Shown piece by piece: positions 10,501-22,842 of a stretch of 64,000 bases of DNA. How positions within the stretch are numbered: position 1 is the stretch's first letter; every line of letters begins with the position of its first letter. The notes beneath the pieces were generated by a model. That model was not told the origin of the DNA, searched no databases, and saw only the letters and a list, made by a program, of their open reading frames with translations. The stretch covers positions 9,810,501 to 9,874,500 of the forward strand of contig JAHQIY010000001.1 of the NCBI GenBank assembly GCA_019054805.1. Direction: 5' to 3'. The position numbers were made by a program, and so were the translations under genes. The DNA comes from Brachionus manjavacas (Eukaryota > Rotifera > Eurotatoria > Ploima > Brachionidae).

Positions 10501-13500
10501 GATCATGGAATTATTCGAATTTACGTAAGATGAGCTATTGTGATTTTTGTATGAATCAGGTGGTAGCAGCGAATAGGTGCTCAGGTCGTTGTCAACAAAA
10601 ATATTATTAGTACTATTTGTGTTCAAGCTGTTGTTGCTTGTGTTCATATTGTTATTGTTGGACGAGCTCAAGTGGTTGAAGTAGCTACGGTTTCCAGATT
10701 TGTTCGAAGAGCTGAGAAGAGACCGCATTAGATTAGAAGTTAGATTGTTTGAGCCAGTTCCATTTACTGCACCGGTATTGGCCAAACCATTTGGATTCGA
10801 ATTTGCCAGCGTTCCGTTTGACACACTGGCGTATTTAGTCACAGTCGGGTTGGCAGACATTTGCTTACCGTCCAGCCCGTACTTGGTCGCAGAGAACGGA
10901 TTCGTACTCTGCATTTGGATTTTCTGTGGCAAAAAAAGAAGAATTTTCAAAAAATTCAGCAAAGTTAAATCAAGTACCTTTCCGCCAAGTGGCTTATTCT
11001 GCACAGATATTTGTTTCAAGTCTGCAAACGGACTAGAGACATCCATTTCGCTATAAGTGGACGATTTAGAGTTTGATTGAGCACCCGAAGTAGCTGTCTG
11101 TTTCGATGAGTGTCCGTTGACAGGCTGAAAAGGTAAAGTATTTAGCTAATGGAACATTTGATTTTAGTTGTTTAAAAAGCTTAAGAAATTAGAATCGTTT
11201 AGAACTGCTAGGGATTTTGTTGCTTTGTTGTAAGAACCCTAATATATTTTTCAATAAGAAAGTTGTTAAAGACAAATTAAGCAATTATGAAAAGAGCGCT
11301 TTGGAAAAACATAAAAAAAAAGCTTAATTATATTGAAAAACACCTTAAAGTACGAAATAATTTTAAAAAATTAAAAAATATATGAAATATAGGTAAACAA
11401 AGCATGGTAACTGATTTCACTAGCGAGAGTGCATTAAACAGCCACAAAATCTATAACTTAATAAAAACTAATTTGCTTTTAAACAAATTAACAAATTAAA
11501 CAAATGTTTAAATAAACAAATTAACTTTTTTGAGAAAAAAAAAGAAAAGGAAAAAATTTTAGACATTCTGGCCAATTTTTTGACAGTTTTAAGCAATTTG
11601 TATAATTTGATTCTGAGAAAAAAAAGTAATGCTCAAAAAGCAGACGAAACCACAGAGAATGAGAAGGAGAATGAAAGTGAATTATAATTCAAAGGTATTA
11701 TCTTGAATATCAAAATATTTTAACATTTAATTTAAAACAAAATATGAAAAAGAAAAAAGTTTTAAAATAGAAACTTAATTTGATAAAGATAAACTAGTTA
11801 ATTCTAAAATTCATGGTGCTAATGACCTCGTTTGTCTTAAATTACTTGTATTAAAGACCTTCTAAAAATGGATTATTTAACTACGTATCACTTGAAGGTA
11901 TTTTTTCAAAAAAAAATATTTTCATAAAATCTTCTAATTCGTGATTTCATTCTTTTTCAAAAAAGTATCGTGGTAAAATTAAACTATTTACCAATTTGCC
12001 ATTCTTCAAATCGATTATGACCATTTTTTTTAATTTACTAAATAAAACATTAATTCGTAAACATTTCAACAAATTATCAACATCTTTGAGTATAATTTTA
12101 CTTTTCAAGTATTTACTCTAGATTTTTCAAAAGCCTTAAAATCTCATTATTGTAAAGTTAAATGGCCATAGACATTTTGCTTTGAACAAATAATAAGCCT
12201 TTCGAGATGACATAACTGTGCCAGGTTTTTCCTAAGAAACGTAATAAAATATGCAAATTCCATTTAAAATTAAGCTCAAATTTTTATCTCAATGTTAAAG
12301 GCCCTATAATTTTATTAAAAAAAAATAAATAGTTTGGATCAAATTTTGGAACGCTTTTAAAAATTTTGACAGTTAACAAATAGCTATTTTTTTTCTATCT
12401 AATTTGAGGTTAGCTATTATATAACTAATTCTTTATAAGCGTCATTGTTGCTTTTGGGCAACAAAAAGCCTGTTTGTAAGCAAAAACTTTAACCCATAAT
12501 TACTAATTACTTTGCTAATTTCAAGCCTTCGCTGTCGAAATAAACAAAAATCAATTTATTTAATTAGAAGAAATGGTTTCAAGATTTTTAAATTAATGAA
12601 GTAATAATTTATGGCCGACAGCAGTTTCCATGTGCTCCAGAACTTAATTTGTTTAAAACAAGTAATTGCCAATCGTTACCTATTTCACTCGAATTTAAGC
12701 TATTTGGAACAATTTTCTTCCTATGACCAAAAAAATGATAGCGTTTTTGTGTGAAAAATTTTAATATTATTTCTCTATCAACTGAAAACAAGATTAGGTT
12801 TTCTGTTCAACTTCATATCCAGAAAAAGGCAGCTAAATTGAAAATTAATCAGCTCGAGGTGAAATAAATTAGAAAAAAAAGCTTTTACACAAAGTAAAGT
12901 AAATTCATGCACAGTTAATTGGAACCTAATTTGTGTGAGGATTTTATTTAATCACTTCCAAATAAAAGTTATTTATTTCACTTCCGTTACCAAGTTAATC
13001 TTTAAAAAGTATTTTTTTCCAATTGTATCCTTTAAATAGAGTTCTAATATTTTAATTGATATATCCGCTAATTTACCTTCTAAATGAATGAATTTCGTCA
13101 ATTCTAAATAAATTCAATTTTAGTAATTTTTTAACTGATTTAATAGATTATTTTAATGGTTTCGAGTTATTTATAAGTTTTGTTATAAAATCTTAAAAAT
13201 TGTTGTCTATTTGTTTATTGAAAAAATTCACAAGCTAAAGAAAAATAATATTAAGAACTTTCCAATAAACACCAGCTGTTAATTGAATTATAAAATATTT
13301 ACCTGCTGAAGCCTCATCCTAAAGAACAAGTCAGTTAGTTTTGGTGAAGGCCAAATTTTTAAATCTTTGAATTTTTCTAATATAGAATAAAAAGAAATAC
13401 AATTTTGAAAAATTATTCAATTTTTTAAACTGGTTAGAAAACAACTCTTTCGCTGTTCTTAGCTAGAAGAGATTGAGTTTAGAAATATATGAATAGAACA

Positions 13501-14752
13501 ATTAATAAAGAAAACCTAGGACCTTTACAGAAACAAAAGCGAAACAAAAAAGAACGAGCTTCTTGATTACCATGAAAACTGAACAAAAAATTATTTTTCT
13601 CAATTGAATTTTTTTTCGTATAATTCCTCAAGCTGAATGCATATTAAAATTCATCTTTTAATTACCGGGCTTGGAAAAAAAATTGTTAATATCGTCATTT
13701 TTTTAGCCGAAAAATTTCAAAATTTACTTAGAAAAATTCAGCGTTTGTCGAAGGTCTCAAATTTTTCAAACGCATATCTGTGTACAAATTTATATGAAGG
13801 TTTTTTCCTTCAAGGCACTCTCTTTTGGTTGTGATTGTGAAGCAACTTTAACTTCATAATCAGAAATATTACTTTTATTTGATACTTAAAGACCATTATA
13901 AATAAGCTAAGCCTCCAGTTATGCAAAAAGCTTCATACTAGATTTTTTTATCAACAAATATTAAATTAATTGCAAAATTTAATTCTAATTTGATTTTAAC
14001 TTTAGTTTAGAGCTTAATTTTCAAAGCATCTTTTCCACGAGCTTAATCTTGTTTATAACGCTAGAAAAAAATTATTTTTTTCTAATTTCACACTGATGAA
14101 GAAGAGAACAAAGATAAATGAATATTTTAGTTAACAAAAAAATTAATTAGACTCTTAAATATAATTTTATGAGTCATTTGAGTCGAGACAGACATTTTTT
14201 TGTTGTATCTTAATTCTGACAAACCTTGATTTCTTTTCGATCTAGACTAGTCGATTTGATTGAATTTTTCTCAGTGGCATCTAAATTTTCCAGCGATTCT
14301 TTGCTGGAATTTTTGCTCCGGTTTCTGCTTGAGCTGTCAAAGTGTTTTTGACTTTTCAATTCATGTTGCTGCAGTTTTTTGATAAAATTCAGCTTATTTT
14401 GGCTGCTGCCCGTGTCGTAAAATTCACTCGGATAAATTTTGTTGCTTTTAGATAAAATGTACAATGGTACAGCATCAGATTTGGCCTCATTTTTGGGCTT
14501 AATGACGACGTCTTTGTCGCTTTTGGACAGTCGCATTTCATAGCTTGGGTTCAAATTGCTGGGTCTGGGTTCTCTTTGGGACTTTTGGTTGTTGAACAAA
14601 TCAAAAAGTCCCGAGTCGGTTTTCTTGGGAACGGTCAGCTTTTTGCCTGCGACCAGCGCTGTTCCGTTTATGGACTCGTTCGAAAAATCCAGTGAGTTGG
14701 GCAGTTTGCTCATACGCTTAGAAGACGATTCCAATAGTGACGTAATCATCAT
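7556..14752 (-). CDS. Dyrk2: Class II DYRK protein kinase (DYRK2/DYRK4-like), ten exons, 951 aa
   Basis: Exons on the minus strand: 14752-14225, 11124-10978, 10923-10044, 9976-9688, 9637-9497, 9083-8863, 8813-8734, 8685-8402, 8313-8168, 7695-7556. They sum to 2856 nt and every phase closes. Residues 1 to about 510 are Ser/Asn/Lys-rich and disordered. Residues 519-575 carry the DYRK homology box (LTDFEKQEI, then a Tyr/Leu-Gly segment). The kinase domain is about 579-885: glycine loop [12 protein letters not shown] Lys608, HCDMKPEN with Asp705 (HCD instead of HRD is normal for this class), DFGSG at 725-729, activation loop [11 protein letters not shown] with the autophosphorylated second Tyr at 739, then DPAVRM and HPWI near the end. 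Family members autophosphorylate that Tyr and then act on Ser/Thr in cytoplasm and nucleus. Oddities: the intron after exon 3 uses a GC donor, and one intron is only 48 bp. The start is uncertain because another 5' exon lies at 17172-17759. Confidence 0.92.
11125..14224 (-). other. 3.1-kb intron of the DYRK gene
   Basis: The donor is GTTTGT after codon 176 and the acceptor is TTTTCAG before the PVNGHSSK exon; both sides are phase 0. It is AT-rich filler. The only sizeable frames (12609-12791 and 13637-13834) lack coding character. No nested gene or RNA was seen. Confidence 0.6.
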
Positions 14753-17171
14753 TATATGTCAAATATTATTTCATTTCTCAAAAAAAATAACAACAAATCT
14801 AGTTGCCAGAACAAAATGTAAGCCAATATTGAAGTTTGTTTAACAATCGGTAATTTAAATATTAATCTTCTACCGAAAAACGAAAGACTCTGTAAATCAA
14901 TTAGAAATAAAAGATTATGTTGTGACTAGAAAAAAGAATGAGTTTGTTCATGGGCAGGATTTTTCGAGGAGCTCAGCTCGAGATTTAATTAATATTTTAC
15001 CTGCACAAAATCAGATGTAAGCTCGATAAACTAAAGGCATATAGAAAGTATTGGGAATTTATTAGATGAATATTTTATCATTAAATAAACAGAAACTTTA
15101 TAAAATCAATTTAAATCATAAAGCTAAATTGAAATTTGGTGCCATGGAATTTTGCAAAAAAGTTCAGTTGGATTCCTCGACGCAATAAAACTTTGGCAAA
15201 ATAGCCTGCCTTAAAAATTTTTTCAACTTAGTTTAAAATAAATTTTAAAATAAAAAAAGCTGTTGACAATCGTTTTCATGGCTAAATTTAATCTTTAAAT
15301 TAAACACTTTAAATTTTTAATCTAACACATTAAGAGCGTTTGACTCAATTGTTGTTTTCATTTTGCTGATTATAAATTTGTTATTTTAGCTTTCATATGC
15401 ATCTAAGTTTGGAAAAATAAAAAGGTTTTTATGAGTCTTTGCCATTTCCATTATATGATCAATACATACTTTAGAATCCGATTTTTTTTAGACGTATAAA
15501 TAGCTTTAGAAGAATACAAACATAGTTTTATTTTTTTTCAAGTAGTGTATAGTTTATAAGATTTTGAATGTTTTTCGAGATGGAAGTTCTGGTAAACAAA
15601 ATCTACTAACGTAAGTAAATTACCCACGTGAAACAAATACCAGGTAGGAATAAAATATTGTGCCAATTAATTGGTAATTGGCAAAATCATAAGATTTGGT
15701 CAAAATTATTAGGCACTGATTTAAACGCTTGATGTGATTTAAATATTAGTAATCCAATTTTATGATCGACTTGATCACGTACTTTTTGCTTGTCTATACT
15801 AATTTATATCAAAATTACCTTTAAACATTTGAGATTTTATTTATAACACTAATTATATTTTATAAATAGAATTAAATTTTAAAAATTAGCTATGCTTTGA
15901 ATTTAAAGGATTGAAAAAAAAGCAGTTTGATCAGTATAAAATTAATTTTAACCTTTCAAATTTAAGAAAGATTTAACTTTGTTGAATTAAATCGAAATTA
16001 AGCAGACTTAATTTTGAAAAAGTTTGAAAATCTTTAAATGAACCCAAATGAATGATCAAATATTGTTTGTAAGAAAAATTAAGCAAATAGAAAGTCTATT
16101 AGAACAAAAAAAAACTTTTAGAGCACTATTTACAATTGATTTGATTACAGCTTGATTAATATTAATAAAAGAATGACATTTTTTTTTCATTTTCTTAAGT
16201 ATTTTTCAGCGTCTTTAAATCTTGAGAAAAGAGCGTTTTAAATTTTTGCTATCATTTAAAAATTTTAAATAAAACTTTGTTCTCGAAAATTAAAAAAAGT
16301 CAAAATTTTTCAAACAAAAAAAATGGCCAAATTGAATGGAAATTTTATAACTATTAAAATTTCCTTTATTAATTAGTTTAACTTATTTTAAAGATTACGC
16401 TAGACTTGGTGAAGCTTTTGATAAAAAATTGAATTTTTAATCGTTTACTTAATTATTTTAATTAAATTAAAAATTCTTTAAAAAAAAACATAATTTTTAT
16501 CTGTTTAATTGAAAATTAATAAAAAAATTAGTTGAATCTAATCTATTAGCTCTTTGATTTTAAATTGTGAGTAAAATATCAAACAGAATATCCCTTACTT
16601 TATTTTTGGTCGATCCAAAATCAAATTTTGTTTAAATAAAAACTATTTACATCATATTTATTGATTTAATTGTGTACATTTAAGTTCATAAGTACTGATA
16701 AAAATTTCCAAAAGCTCTCTAAAAACTATTTTTAGACTACGTGGTCGAAAAAAATTTAAAAAATCTACCAGTTGCTTAAGATTAATTAATCAAATTTAAG
16801 TCTCAAAATTAAGTTTTTCCTTTTTCAGTAAAATCTAAACAAACTTAGCTCAAAAATTTAAAAAGATCAACTAAAACATTCATAAAAATTCTTTTTAAAC
16901 TTTAAATAGAATTTTTATATTAATTAAATTAATAAGATATTTTACTAATTCAGTTTATTCCTAAATTGTTTTTAATCAAGCATTCAATTTTTTTATTTTG
17001 TTTCTTTAAAACATTTATTGCATTTTTACAATTCAAAAATCTTAATATTTAATAAAATTTTACAATTTTGTTCAGAATATTCAAATAATTAAAAATATCA
17101 CAATTACTCTTATTAGATGGTGTAAAGGATTCCAAATGAATACTCTCAAATTTGTTAAAAATATTTTAATA
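14753..17171. other. AT-rich stretch between the two possible DYRK first exons
   Basis: No convincing coding sequence or RNA. It is either an intron of the DYRK gene, if the exon at 17172-17759 belongs to it, or the promoter-side flank of the exon that starts at 14752. No splice acceptor is obvious directly upstream of the ATG at 14752, which favours a transcription start or 5' UTR there. Confidence 0.4.
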
Positions 17172-17759
17172 TTAACTTACTATCTTGTTGTTTTCATTCT
17201 TGGTTTGTTTTAAGTTTGTTTCTTTGGAATTAAAATTAGGTTCATTCCGCGGACCATCGTCAATATTTCCATTCAGCATTTTGGCAATCATCATCTTAGT
17301 GTTGTTTGAGTTCAAGTTCTGAGGCTTAAAATGGTTAATGTGCCTCTCGATGGCATATTTTTGAAATGATTGCTGTTTATTTTTTGGCAAAATAAACGAC
17401 TCTTGATTTAAATCCGAATTTATACTGTTTGTTTTAAATTTTTCAAGATTTTCATTCGAAAAAGATGTATTATAAAAATTATAGCTATTACTGTTTAAAT
17501 TATAATAATTGGAATTTTTAGTTTGGTTTAAATCATTCGAATTAACATGCTGTTTATTTACTTTTTTAAAATTCGTGCTGCTTTTACTTCCAAAATAATT
17601 AACCGATTTTAAATCCATTTGTTTATGGTCCAATTCTTGTCTTTTTGGAGGTAAATATGAGCTCGATGTCAGAGTGAAATTTTCGCTCAAATTGTTAAAC
17701 TCATTTTTGTCGTTATAAACTGTAGGAATTGTCTGCGAAATCAATTTTTTGGTGATCAT
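17172..17759 (-). CDS. Asn-rich coding exon, candidate alternative first exon of the DYRK gene
   Basis: A 196-codon frame opens with ATG at 17759 and ends in a strong donor: ATA followed by GTAAGTT, phase 0 (exon end about 17177). It encodes an Asn/Ser/Lys-rich, disordered segment of the same style as residues 226-510 of the DYRK protein just downstream. The exon at 10978-11124 starts in phase 0, so direct splicing would preserve the frame and replace residues 1-176. Both candidate first exons begin with Met-Ile-Thr-like residues and have the same polarity. No homologous domain is visible. It could instead be the first exon of a separate gene, but no other acceptor-led coding exon is visible between the two. 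Confidence 0.5.
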   Translation of the reverse strand: MITKKLISQTIPTVYNDKNEFNNLSENFTLTSSSYLPPKRQELDHKQMDLKSVNYFGSKSSTNFKKVNKQHVNSNDLNQTKNSNYYNLNSNSYNFYNTSFSNENLEKFKTNSINSDLNQESFILPKNKQQSFQKYAIERHINHFKPQNLNSNNTKMMIAKMLNGNIDDGPRNEPNFNSKETNLKQTKNENNKIVS

Positions 17760-20700
17760 CTTATTGCACGATTAATTTTTTTGTCATTTCACTCGAATTT
17801 TAATAATCTAAATTTACAAAAAAATGTTTACAAAAAAATGTTGGAAGACTTACATCAAATCTCATAATTAGAATAAATGTTTTAAATTAATTTTAATTGT
17901 AGGACTTGATCTAAACCTATTGTCGCCTCTAAGGTTTCTTCTAAATTGAATGTATTCATAAACATTCGAAAAACATTAATTGTTTAAAAAAAACAATCAT
18001 TTAAATCATGGTTAAAATCTTGAAAAATCCAGGCCCTTAATTGAATTTAAGATTCTTTTCATGGGTCCACTGCTAACAGCTGACTTTTGGATTTTTTTCT
18101 ATTGCAAAGTCAATAAATAATTTTTTGAGTTTGCAGATTACTAAGTAAGAATTTTTAGTAAATATTTAGAATAAAATGAATATTATTTTGTTGTTATTTG
18201 AACAAAATAGCTATTTCGATATTTGAAATAAATTTTGTTTGAAATTTAAACGAAATTAAAGAAAAATATTTAAGAATTTCTGGAAAAAAAAGAATTTTAA
18301 TTTTCTTTTGATTTTTAATGAATTTTAGAATTAAATTCAATTTTTTTAAAAATTTTGTTGGAAAATATTCTCTTTTTCTCTAAATTTTTTTTATTTCCTA
18401 AAACAATAATTATATCCCAATGTCATCCATACTATAGTTATTTTCAATCAGCACATAACTTGATTTAATCTCTGTTATTATGATTATTTGTGGCAAGTAC
18501 TTGGCTTTCCCTGAAGAAATGGTTCCATAAATGCCTGTTTGAAAATTTGTAATTTAAAAATCAGTAAACTTTAAATTTATATTCTTTTCAAAAATTTTCT
18601 TAAATCAAAAAGTTTATGAAAAATAAGATTATTTTTTAAAAAAGAAATATTAAGACATAAAAAAAAAATATTTTAAAGAAAATTTCAACTCAGGTAATCT
18701 AAGTATTATTAATTTCAACACTTTAAAAATGTTTTTTTAGGAATTCATTAAAAAATATAAAGATTGTAAATGTTTCAGAATTTAATTCTTTTATGTTCAA
18801 TTTGTTCTCTTATTTTCAATAACCTAAGAATTATATATTTACTGAACTCTAAAAAATAAATTAATCTATTCTTATTAAAACGCAATAAAAAAAATTAGAC
18901 TTGTTGTCCTATCTTCGTAAATAGATGCGAAAAATACTAGATTTTTCAAAACAAATTGCGGAAACATTTTTAAAATGAAAACTTGGTATATTTAAAATTT
19001 AATTAAAACGGTTTCAATTTTTAAACCAATTTAATAAATCAGCTGATAAATATTTTATTTACATTGAAAAGAAATTTTGAAATAAAAAAATTATTCAAAA
19101 CCCTTGAACAAAAATTACTTGTTAAAAGACTCTATCATGCACTGACCGAGTTACAGTATAAATATAGTGGGATTATTTAAAAATTTAGAAGAAAATTCTT
19201 ATGGTGCTTTACACTAAAAAGTTAATTGCTTATTTTTTTTGTTGAAAATCTTATTTAGCTAAATATTTTTAAGACTGAAAATTGTATTTTGAAAAATTAT
19301 AACGGTATCCTTTAAAATAAAGTCTTTTATTTGAACAATATTTATAATTACGATTTTCCTAGAATTAAATCAGCCTCTTTTAAAAATTTGATGCCATTAT
19401 AAAGAAAATTCTTAATTCAAAAAGTTTGATCAAACAAAATAATTTCAATTTCCTGGAACTTTTTCATCTTTTATTACAAATTTATGTTTAAAAAATTAAG
19501 TAAATTACAAATGAGTTTAAAAATTCATGTTACAGAACTAATTAAGAAAGTTTAGATATTAAGATTTATTTATTTTAAAATAAAAAAATTCAATCTAAGA
19601 ATGCAGGTATGTTATCCCCAGAAGCTCTGTCAAAAGTTGGTTGCTTTTTTATTTAAGACTTTTCTTTCTTTTATTTTATTTTAATTCATTTGAACAATCA
19701 AAATAATTGACTTTCAATACTAATTATAGCTGATTTTTTAATTATTAAAAATATTATTCAATAGGTGATACGTTCAGTCATATTATGCTGTGACTAGGAC
19801 TACCAAATTTATATTTTTAATTTGGGATTTAATAAATTTGAAGTATTTTTTTTCCTTAAAGAATTTTAAAATTCTCCACAATCAAAATAATTGTTTGTAA
19901 GGACATTCAAAACAGGTAAAATACCTCTTTAAATTTAGCGCACTATAAGTCTTGTAATATTACAGTAAAATTTTTTCAAAAAAAGTGACATAGCTAGTCA
20001 AATTTAAAGATTTTCCTATAAAAAACTAGAATTAAAAAATTCTTCGTCATTCATTTTTCATTTAACTTTGTTATTTTTATTTTAAATTTTCCAAAAGATT
20101 CAATCACAAAAGAAATTTTTTTAAAATATCAGGTAAATAATTTTGAATGCATATTAATTTTATCATGTTAATAGTCTGAATGAGAATATTAAAATCTCCC
20201 TACAAAGAGTCAATCAAATTTTGATAAATTGATTTTAAATATTTTATTAAAAAATTCATTAAAATCTATAATAATATTTTAATTAATTTTTTTATTTTTT
20301 CTTATTATTCAAACATGATTGATAAAAAGCATTTAAGAAAACCTTAAATTGCTATAAAGCTTAAGGCTTAGTGCAAAATAAATTCAACTAATTTTTTTTT
20401 TCACTAGTAGATATAAGATTCAAATAAAGTAGTATTATTTTGCCTAAACGAAAATTTGGATTCAGAGTTGAATAGAAAATGCAAACCTTAAGAACTTAAT
20501 GATTTTATAGTATAAGAATTAAAATTTACCGGCGAATGGTTGCACTAAGCCTAAAGAACGAATACTTTTCCCGCCTTTTCTGATAACTTATTAAGTATCA
20601 AAAGAACTGTTCCTCAACTTTTACTCTATAACTACCTTCTGGGCAAATTGAAGTTTATGACCAAATTTAAATTTTAGATCAAATTTTTTGTTTTTGATTT

Positions 20701-21060
20701 AAAAAAAGGTATTTTTATCAATTTTATATAAAAATTAGAGAGGAAATTATATGAACTTTTATCTGAAGTTAAATAAAATCTAAATCAATATTTCGAAATT
20801 TTGATATTCAAAATTTAATTTTTTTTTGCCATAATATATTTTATTAATATTAAAAAATAATTTAAAGTCATAATTCGCATGCTTTAATGTGGATTTTAAA
20901 TTTGTCTTTTTCAAATAAATATTTTTTAAAAATTAATTTAAGATCATTTGGAAAAAAAAGATTTTTTTTATTCAATTAAAATAATAAACATTTTGTGTTT
21001 AATTAAAAAGTATTTTAAAAAAAATTTTTTCATCATTTTTATTAAGATTTTAATCTATTA
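17760..21060. other. AT-rich intergenic desert
   Basis: About 3.3 kb with no open frame of coding character, no recognised RNA and no clear repeat. The 5' flank and promoter of the DYRK unit are expected near 17760-18100 but show no motif I would call. Confidence 0.45.
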
Positions 21061-21410
21061 AGTTTTGATCATATGATCATGATCATGAACTTCAAGTTGC
21101 CCCTGCTGTTGTTTTTTCTGACAAGTCTTGAATCGTATGGTTCTAAGGTTATCAGAAAGATTTTTCTCATAGCTCACATCATCTAAAAACTCAATGAAAA
21201 ATTTTAAACACTTGTATCAAGTCTCCTTTAAATTTCTTATTCTTCAATTTCATTAATTTCACTTTTTTAAGTTTTTTTTCGTATGACTCAGAACTAAAAG
21301 ATTTTTCTAGTTTAGTTGCTATTTGCTGCAGCTTTTTGACTACGCCAATATTAGTCTTGAAATGTGGTGACAACATTTTTATTTGAGATGATCTAAAAAT
21401 TTAAAGCAAT
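21061..21410 (-). mobile_element. LINE fragment, region after the reverse transcriptase
   Basis: A 61-residue frame at 21376-21191 matches, segment by segment, the post-RT domain of the LINE at 38220-41190: SPHFKTNI, KKLQQIATKL, YEKKLKKVKL and finally KGDLIQVFKIF against its RGDLIQMFKLL. The flanks hold no RT catalytic motif, so this is an isolated, diverged scrap of a non-LTR retrotransposon. The lower part (21061-21190) may continue it, but too weakly to align by eye. Confidence 0.7.
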
Positions 21411-22449
21411 ATTTAGAGTCATGTTTCCGCCTTTAGATTAACAAAACAATTTTTAATCTGCCCAAGAACACCATTTGCTATATTTAACTTTTAATTTTTT
21501 TAAAATATTAAACAAAAAGTTCTTAAATAATTTAATTATTCCTTAATTAGAATTTTTACATTGAAAAATCTTATCATGGTATTTCAAGTCAGGTTTAAAA
21601 TCAGCTTTTCGAGTGAATTTATATTCTGCCGTGGTCATTTATAAAATGAAAATTTTTCAAATTTACAGTGGCAGATATGCATCTTTACATTTCTTGCTAT
21701 ACAATTTGGCAGGTAAAGATGGATTGATTGACCTTATATTAGCTCAATTTGTTAACATATTCAAGTCATTTTAAAATTATGATCAGCTATTAAAAAAGTC
21801 TTAAATCATCAATTTTAAACGGAGCTCTGCAGTAAAATTGTTCACATTTGGAAAATTTCAAGGAAAAGAGACACTCTGGTGAAATATTTGGCCAACAAAA
21901 TAATGATTAAGAGCAATAGAATAGATGCGTTTTGTAAATTAATAGGAAAAAATTTAGATCTGCAAGAACTCAATTTTTTGCCTTAGTTACTTAATAGTTA
22001 CTTAGAGAGCTATAATATTATTATGGCATTAAAAATTGTAAATTATATCACAAATTTAATAGAAAAACTATATTTTTTATATTAATACCATAATTTTCTA
22101 ACGTTTAAAAAGTACAAAAAGAATATGGCAAATTTTTGTTAACCATGTTTTGATTACAATAACCAAACTTATATAAAAGTACCAAAAATTAAAAGAAAAT
22201 TTTTTTTCGATAGCATGTCACAACTTTAACATTTCTTGATGTTGTGGATATCAGTATAATCTATTATAGCTGAGCTAGTAATTGGAATATCAGAAAATTT
22301 TTTTAAGAGAATAATTCTTCTTCTTCAGCTGATACAAAATTAATCTAGACTTTTGTTGTCATCGCTACTTCTAAGTTTGGTCCGTTTAGTAACCGTTTAA
22401 ATTAAAACGGGCGGTCTAAAACATCGTTCCAATGTTGGCAGGAAAGTTA

Positions 22450-22682
22450 ATTATTATTGTTGAGCTACGGTAAGTTGAATAACTTACTGAGCGTATTTTA
22501 TAGGAATAAGTTAATTTCTTACGACATGGTAGCTTTTTGTGCTTTATTAAACTTGTCATACCGCGCTTTAAAACCATTTACAGTCTTTGCTTCAATTACT
22601 CCGATACTAAGCTTGTTCCAACCATCTGCAACTCTGTTCGTAAAGAATTTTTCAATTTTCAATTTCTAACAGATTCTTTAGA
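22450..22682 (-). mobile_element. LINE 3' end: C-terminal coding tail, hairpin and microsatellite
   Basis: The minus strand reads KFFTNRVADGWNKL, then AKTVNGFKARYDKF, and a stop near 22530. This is the typical end of the second ORF of CR1/L2-type LINEs and resembles NFFTNRIVNDWNQL of the element at 38-41 kb. After the stop come a 7-bp perfect hairpin (arms 22470-22476 and 22481-22487), the word GTAGC (22464-22468) and a short ACA/ATA trinucleotide run (about 22450-22463). No upstream RT domain remains. Confidence 0.75.
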
Positions 22683-22686
22683 ATTT

Positions 22687-22842
22687 ATTTTTTTTAAATG
22701 ATTTATTAAAAATAAATTTTTAAAAATCTCACCAAAAAAAGACTTTTTTAAGAGAAATTCCTAGTTCTGACTTTATATAAAAAGTCTTTTTTTGTAAGAT
22801 ATTTAAAAAATTTATTTGTAATAAATCATTTCAAAAAAAAAT
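22687..22842. repeat. Imperfect inverted repeat, about 63-bp arms
   Basis: The arm at 22687-22749 (ends accaaaaaaagacttttt) and the arm at 22779-22842 (starts aaaaagtctttttttgtaag) are reverse complements with a handful of mismatches, around a loop of about 30 bp. It lies directly next to the LINE tail at 22450-22682. It could be a small foldback element; no target-site duplication was identified. Confidence 0.65.
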
